Shown: piece after piece, positions 58,801 through 64,000 of the stretch
Numbering within the stretch: position 1 is the first letter of the stretch
Layout: each line of letters starts with the position of its first letter
Assembly (NCBI GenBank): GCA_900660155.1
Contig: CABFPE010000476.1
Span: 385,692 to 449,691 of the forward strand
Source: Hofstenia miamia
Lineage: Eukaryota > Xenacoelomorpha > Acoela > Hofsteniidae
Reading direction: 5' to 3'
DNA length: 64,000 bases
Program-made: the position numbers and the translations under genes
Notes under the pieces: generated by a model
Seen by the model: the letters and a program-made list of their open reading frames with translations, nothing else
Database searches by the model: none
Told to the model about the DNA's origin: nothing

Positions 58801-60299
58801 CGCGATAATTCCAGTTTCACTGAGATTTTAACATCATTAGAAGTATCCGAAGAAATTATTATAATAACCTCGTACTACAAGTCACCACGTTTCTAAATTC
58901 TATAGCCAATTATGACAGAAATTAAAATTTAAACAATTACGCCGTTTCAAAAAGGAAATAATTTTGTTTGGAAATTATATTGCTAGGGAGCAAGGCCATT
59001 TCATCCGTGATTTTAATGAAGAAATTGCATTCTATAATTTGTTCGATGCTAATTTCGAAAACAGGATGCCATAGGTATTGTACATACGCTTATTTTTTTT
59101 ACTTTCTTAATCTCCATCCTCATTTTATGCCAAACAACGACAATTAATTACTTTCAAATGTAAGTAAATAGATTGTATCAATGCTAGACGACAAGTATAG
59201 CATATCATATTTCGTCGGTCTAAACTCTTCCTCCCGTACATTTAGCAATTCAATATTACATAAAAGCTTTACAATGACATTTACTAAGTTGCATCACAAA
59301 CAAAGAATACTTTTTACTTTATTCCCTTTATGAAACCTAAACTTTTACAAAAATCAACTCACTAATGATTTGGAAGATTTAAGATGCAGTCAATCGCATG
59401 TGCTGCCCACTTAAGGAAAATGGAAAGCAACTTAAGGAATATTTGAGCTGTAATTAGAATTGGAATGAAGTAAAATGACAAAACATTTTTAGTAAATAGC
59501 AAACAACACTAGGAGTTTGAATTCCCAATAAAGTAGTTTCTCACATTGGGCTGAATTAGTGAAACATAATCAGTGAGTTATTAACTAAATTAAAATTACT
59601 CGGTACGCAAGGCCATCATTCTATATTTTGAAAGAACACCAGCAATGAGGTTAATGAATTATTTTTAAAACGCTAAAATGTTAACAACGACTTTAAGAGC
59701 AGTTTGATACAGGCAATCAACTTTTCACAAATTAAATGTGTAACAGAATGTCTTCCTCTATTCAAGACTTACGCGCAATAACCAGAAAACAACAATGCCA
59801 TACACTGTTTGTCATGGAAATGTAAATAAATTACATCAAAATTCAAATCTAAAGAAAGTCGTACATCACAAATGCTTATGAGATGAATTCTATACTGGAA
59901 CGTAAATAACAGGAACCGGTTTGGGTGAGAATAAACACCAAGATTTATCTTTAAAAAGTTCCTTGCAAATATTACATTTCTGAATTGGCTTGAAGACGTA
60001 TATTTATCTAAAACATATATTTCACTTAACTCCTCAATCACATAATGACCTTTCCGGTTAAGATTCCCAATGTATAGCTAAACGTGGGTTTATATATTTT
60101 TCTGCTTTTGAGAAAATTTCAAAAATTTTCGTGGATAAAAACCATGAATTGTGTTTGAATTTTTTGTGTACCATATATTCATGTATTTTAAAGTGCGGTA
60201 TGATCGTGCATGTGGTTGAATAGTACTGTATTCCTCGTGTAAAATGGGCTGCTAAAGCAAAATTAAAAGCAACAAAACTATACAGTGTATACCAAGAGC
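55801..60299. other. No confident gene; candidate exon start and small hairpin noted
   Basis: No transposon protein is seen. 56250-56540 has repeated GGGTTCGG/GGGTCG words. ATG at 57639 is followed after four codons by GGTAAGTAA, a strong-looking splice donor. GAGTATAAATAC near 58071 could be a TATA box ahead of a 36-codon ORF at 58113-58223. ATGATGCCG (58423-58431) and CGGCATCAT (58447-58455) form a 9-bp stem. Open stretches at 58444-58638 and 59769-60041 (minus) match nothing known. Confidence 0.35.
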
Positions 60300-60485
60300 T
60301 AATGAACAATATTATTATTCGAGGGGCTGAACTGAGGTCCTTCATATACTAAGTTGAAATATTTTAAATTTAAAGATTTCATGCACAAATAAGTGCCATC
60401 TGGGGCAATTATTTGGGGGGGGGAAGTAGGGCTCAAGTCCTTCGGGCCACCCCTGTTCCTTGGCCTCTGATGCACACTGGCCAAC
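60300..60485 (-). repeat. Possible hAT-like element fragment
   Basis: On minus the right side reads CAGAGGCCAAGGAACAGGGG, then TGGCCCGAAGGACTTGAGCC, of the type found at hAT ends. On plus the left side has GAGGGGCTGAACTGAGGTCC, only loosely complementary. No target duplication was found. Confidence 0.4.
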
Positions 60486-63400
60486 TTGATGTTCACCGTA
60501 GATAAACATAAGGCATGAAATGAAATTTTAGCTAAAATATTTCAATGAGATAAAAATATGTAGTAAATTACAAAAGAATTACTTGTCAGTCTTTCCTTAC
60601 ATTAGTGTTTCAACTAATCATAATCAGTAGCACATTAAAAAAACTAAAAATAGAACATTATTTGTAAATAACTAAGTTCTTACGTTTTAAATTACGCGAT
60701 GCTTCGCTTCACGGTAATTCGAAAATTAATTTATTTTAACGCAAGTACCTATTTCAAAAATGAAATTATTTTGTAACTGCTGTGAAACAGACCATATAAA
60801 GCTGAAAATGTTTTTTGTAATTGTGTATATGTAGGAAGGACCCAGTGAAATGTAAGACGGCAGGCTTGAATTACAAATTTAAAAGATTCAGTTTAGAAAT
60901 ATATTCCAGGTATTGTTAGGATTACGTCCCCAAACTGAGTTATCGACCACTCTTGTCAAAGACCAAGACGTTCCACCCTCAGAAAATAATGTACACACGT
61001 CTCGGCATGCGGTAAACAGATAAAAAATATATGTAGGTTCCCTAGCCTGCTGGCGTCAGATAAATTTCATTAACAATTGCAGAGTGCTTCGACCATTAAA
61101 ATAAAATTACAACAATACATTAAATTAAAATAATTTATAATACTTTCCCTAGTCGAGTAGGAATACTGCTTGAGAGAATAATTGGGACAAATTCAATATT
61201 CTTTTATTTAAAGAATTATTATATGGCTTTACAATGTTCAATATAATAAACTTCGTGTTCTTTTATTGATCAATTTTAATATAAGGAAAACTGATTAAGG
61301 CAGCTAATGGAATTCCCGTCTAATGTACCGCCAATAAACATTGTTGTAAAACATAGAATTGAACTCAGGTTAGTTTCATTTGATGAAATTTCCGATCAAA
61401 TCTCGCATTTACTTGTTGTGTAACAAATATACTTCAGTCGCCATTGTATTTATCCTTGGGTGCAAAAACTAATTTAAGCCCACAAACACAGTCTGGTTTT
61501 TGTTCTAGTGATGATTAATTGTTTTGAGCATTGCAATGATGTTAGGACTAGTTTTGAGACCATCTGTCTTTTCACGTAAATAGTATGTCACACTTAATTT
61601 AAAATCAAATAAACATCATTCAAAATAGCCAAAAGCTTAAAACAAAAATTTTAATTTGTATATACAAAAATTTTACATTAGCTTAATTAATGATGCAGAT
61701 TTTAGTCTAACCTTCCTTCAAAAAAAACAATCTTTGAGGGTAGTATTCAATCAAATATGCTATATTCAAATTATCTTTTCAAAACGTTTAAGCTGCTTTT
61801 AACATTTGCATCTCCAAAAAATGAGTGTGTTTTCAAAATGGAAACATATTTATAAATTGAAAAATAAATGGGTTTTTGAAAACAATAAAATTCATTTGGA
61901 AAAGTAGGAATTAAATGAATTCTGCACTTCAGTGTGATTTACATTGATGAAAGGCATTGAAAATATATTTTTCAACCATTTTGAAAAAAAATCTATTTTT
62001 AACGCTAAAAAAATTTCAGCTTACTGGATGAGTAAAATCTATGCTTCTCTTCACCTAACAAAGTTAATCATTTCGTAAGAATTAGTAGATTTGCCCTCTT
62101 TATTCCAGTTTAAATCTTAAGCACAATTTTGAAAATAATTTTTAAGCATCTTCAAACAGAGAAACCTTCAAAATTGTACTAAAAAAGAAATTCTAGAAAC
62201 AAAATGCAACATTTTAGATATTCAAAAGGCGCCTTTTAATTCGAGAGCCCCGTGCATAGACAATACCACTCCAATGCAATTAATTCAAAACTCCATTAAG
62301 TTTCAAAGGTACGAAAATGGCATCATCTCATTCTCTTCTTTATAAAAAAAGTGAATTTTAAAGAGGTCGATATATACAGAGAATATAAAGACGTTAAAGT
62401 AGACCTAAAATAAAGTAACCATCACAAAAATGCACTTGAGAAAACCATACATTTAAAAATATATTAATATTTTTTAAGAATTAAAGCCAATGCGAACGTT
62501 TGATTTTTGAAAGCGTCTCGTAAGTTAATCACTAAATATATATAATATATATATATATATATATAATGAGCTACATATTTTGATATGAAATAAGTATAAC
62601 TAACCGAAAAATCTAAAACTATCGTTGACACTTCAATTGCGGGTAAGCTATTGTGAATAGCCCACACGCAAACTGAGCTGGCAACTGTATGTCCATTTTG
62701 TATTTGTACTCGAAAAAAAACACCTGAATTAATTGAAGTAATTTTGACTGCCTGTCTTCATAGAAACCTCACTGAGTGTAATATTTTTCACACTATTTTT
62801 AAGTTTAGGACTGAAACACTGTAAATAAAAGAAACTTAGGCAAATTAAAATAAAAGAACCAAAATCATTAAAAATTGTATAATTAAAGATGGCAACCCCG
62901 CATTTTACTTTGTTCGGTTAGTAGAAAAGAAAGTGGTGAAAGTTGAAGGGAAATAATTGGAAATTTGCATTGGATGGTGAGGTGGGAATGTTTTAATCAA
63001 AAATTAAACGCATTGATTGTGGCGTTGAAAACGAAATAAAAATGGAATGTAAATATAGGAATACTTACTATTGTCATAAAATGTCATTTGAAAACGTCAG
63101 AAATATTAGTTTGCATTATGCGCTCGCAATTAGACAGACACTTCAATTCCGATAACAACGGTTGGAAAATCGGGCGAAGGTGTTTTACATTATATGCCTT
63201 CAAAAGCCGAATGTTAATTTAAGAAGGCTTTACAATCCCCGATGAGTTGGAGGTTATTAAGACTACAAACATCGGTCCCCAATTGAAATGTTTTTGATGA
63301 CACGTATTCATTAACAATCTATTGAAATTTAAGCTTAGAACACAATTTAATATTTCTCCTAATAAAGTTCCTTAAATATATAACCACTTGTAATTGGTGC

Positions 63401-63939
63401 CAAGATTTGTCTGATAAACAAAAATAAATATACCTTAACAAGTATACACTATTTTTCATTAAGTAAGATTTTTGGAATTTTTTAAATATTTGTTGGTTTC
63501 TTGAAAAAAATTAAATGCCTCTGACTTTGTGCACTGCATGCATAAATGGATTTGGTTGACCACTCTATGTATCTACATAAAGGGAAACAGTTAATTTCAG
63601 TTCTAGCTCTATGGCCTTTAGACCTCCTATTTACCTGAATATTAGGAATAGAGCTAACTTCAAACTATTTTTTTCAAATATCGGAATTTCCAATGAAAAA
63701 TGTTAAACTTTTTCAATTGCTTCATGCAAACCAATACACATTAGTGATTAGTACAACTATTCCACATTAAATTTCAGTACGTTCGCCAATATCTCACAAC
63801 TTACAAATTTCACAGCACATGTAGATTTGGAGAGAATTGTTTGAAAAGTGGAAAAGAACGGTTTGACCTTTTTAAAGGGATTTCTATTTGTATTAAAAAT
63901 TCATAATAAATAATAAAGCGCATATTCGATCGTTAAGAT
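60486..63939. other. No gene recognised; (TA)n at 62536-62566
   Basis: Apparently low-copy sequence, with more CpG than the retroelement half. ATG at 62889 (ATGGCAACCCCGCATTTTAC) is followed by a frame that meets GTTAGT at 62917, a possible donor or simply chance. No RNA gene or repeat apart from a short TA tract. Confidence 0.4.
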
Positions 63940-64000
63940 CAGGGGCGTACCCTGGATTTTCTGACTGGGGAGGGGGGGGAGGGCCATCATTGTTATTCCC
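63940..64000. mobile_element. Left end of a hAT-like MITE, cut by window edge
   Basis: CAGGGGCGTACCCTGGATTT is nearly identical to the inverted right end of the MITE at 38029-38238 (CAGGGGCGTACCCAGGATTT). The right end lies beyond the window. Confidence 0.7.

Overview
The window is AT-rich animal-type DNA in which almost every recognisable gene belongs to a transposable element. LTR retrotransposons, LINEs, a piggyBac transposase relic, hAT-like MITEs, long (TA)n arrays and N-filled gaps lie next to one another. CpG-linked C-to-T and G-to-A decay of the retroelements suggests a CpG-methylating genome. I infer a metazoan, probably an invertebrate, but cannot place it further. There is no bacterial gene structure, no rRNA and no complete tRNA, and no host protein-coding gene can be recognised with confidence.

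Layout. 1-7288 (minus strand) is a Ty3/gypsy-type element (element 1) with its 5' LTR at 6170-7288 and its 3' end beyond the window. 7289-11736 (minus) is an older relative (element 2) with its 5' LTR at 10633-11736, cut inside reverse transcriptase exactly where element 1's LTR begins, so element 1 probably jumped into it. 13790-14606 is a TIR-bounded MITE, and 14760-15625 is a related LTR remnant in the opposite orientation with an internal tandem duplication. 17328-17690 is a 60-bp minisatellite. 20283-21160 holds a LINE fragment present twice around a single N. 23100-25050 (plus) is a decayed gag-protease remnant (element 4). 27130-32390 holds LINE copies on the minus strand, separated by an unrelated plus-strand ORF at 29505. 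38029-38238 and 43168-43450 are hAT-like MITEs with 8-bp target duplications, 39207-40170 is a piggyBac pseudogene, and 42686-44309 is a larger MITE. 45937-55266 (minus) is a complete but decayed LTR element (element 3) with both LTRs and about 3.3 kb between integrase and the 3' LTR that may once have held an extra ORF. 55376-63939 is mostly low-copy-looking DNA with no recognised gene.

How the genes relate. Elements 1, 2 and 3 share the order gag (coiled coil and zinc knuckle in 1 and 2), protease, reverse transcriptase, RNase H, integrase. Their LTR ends (TGTAGCAT... on the coding strand) and primer-binding sites (TGGYGACC-like) are also alike. All are dead. Reading-frame breaks in element 1 pol are almost all TGA, and several catalytic aspartates read as asparagine where the preceding codon is ATC, as expected if a CpG spanning the codon boundary decayed.

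Caution. Single N characters at 3371, 4008, 20719 and 28916 sit at or beside duplicated sequence and look like assembly joins rather than biology. No new functional system is evident. The most unusual items are the long post-integrase region of element 3, the MITEs with arrayed subterminal repeats, and the CpG-decay pattern in catalytic codons.
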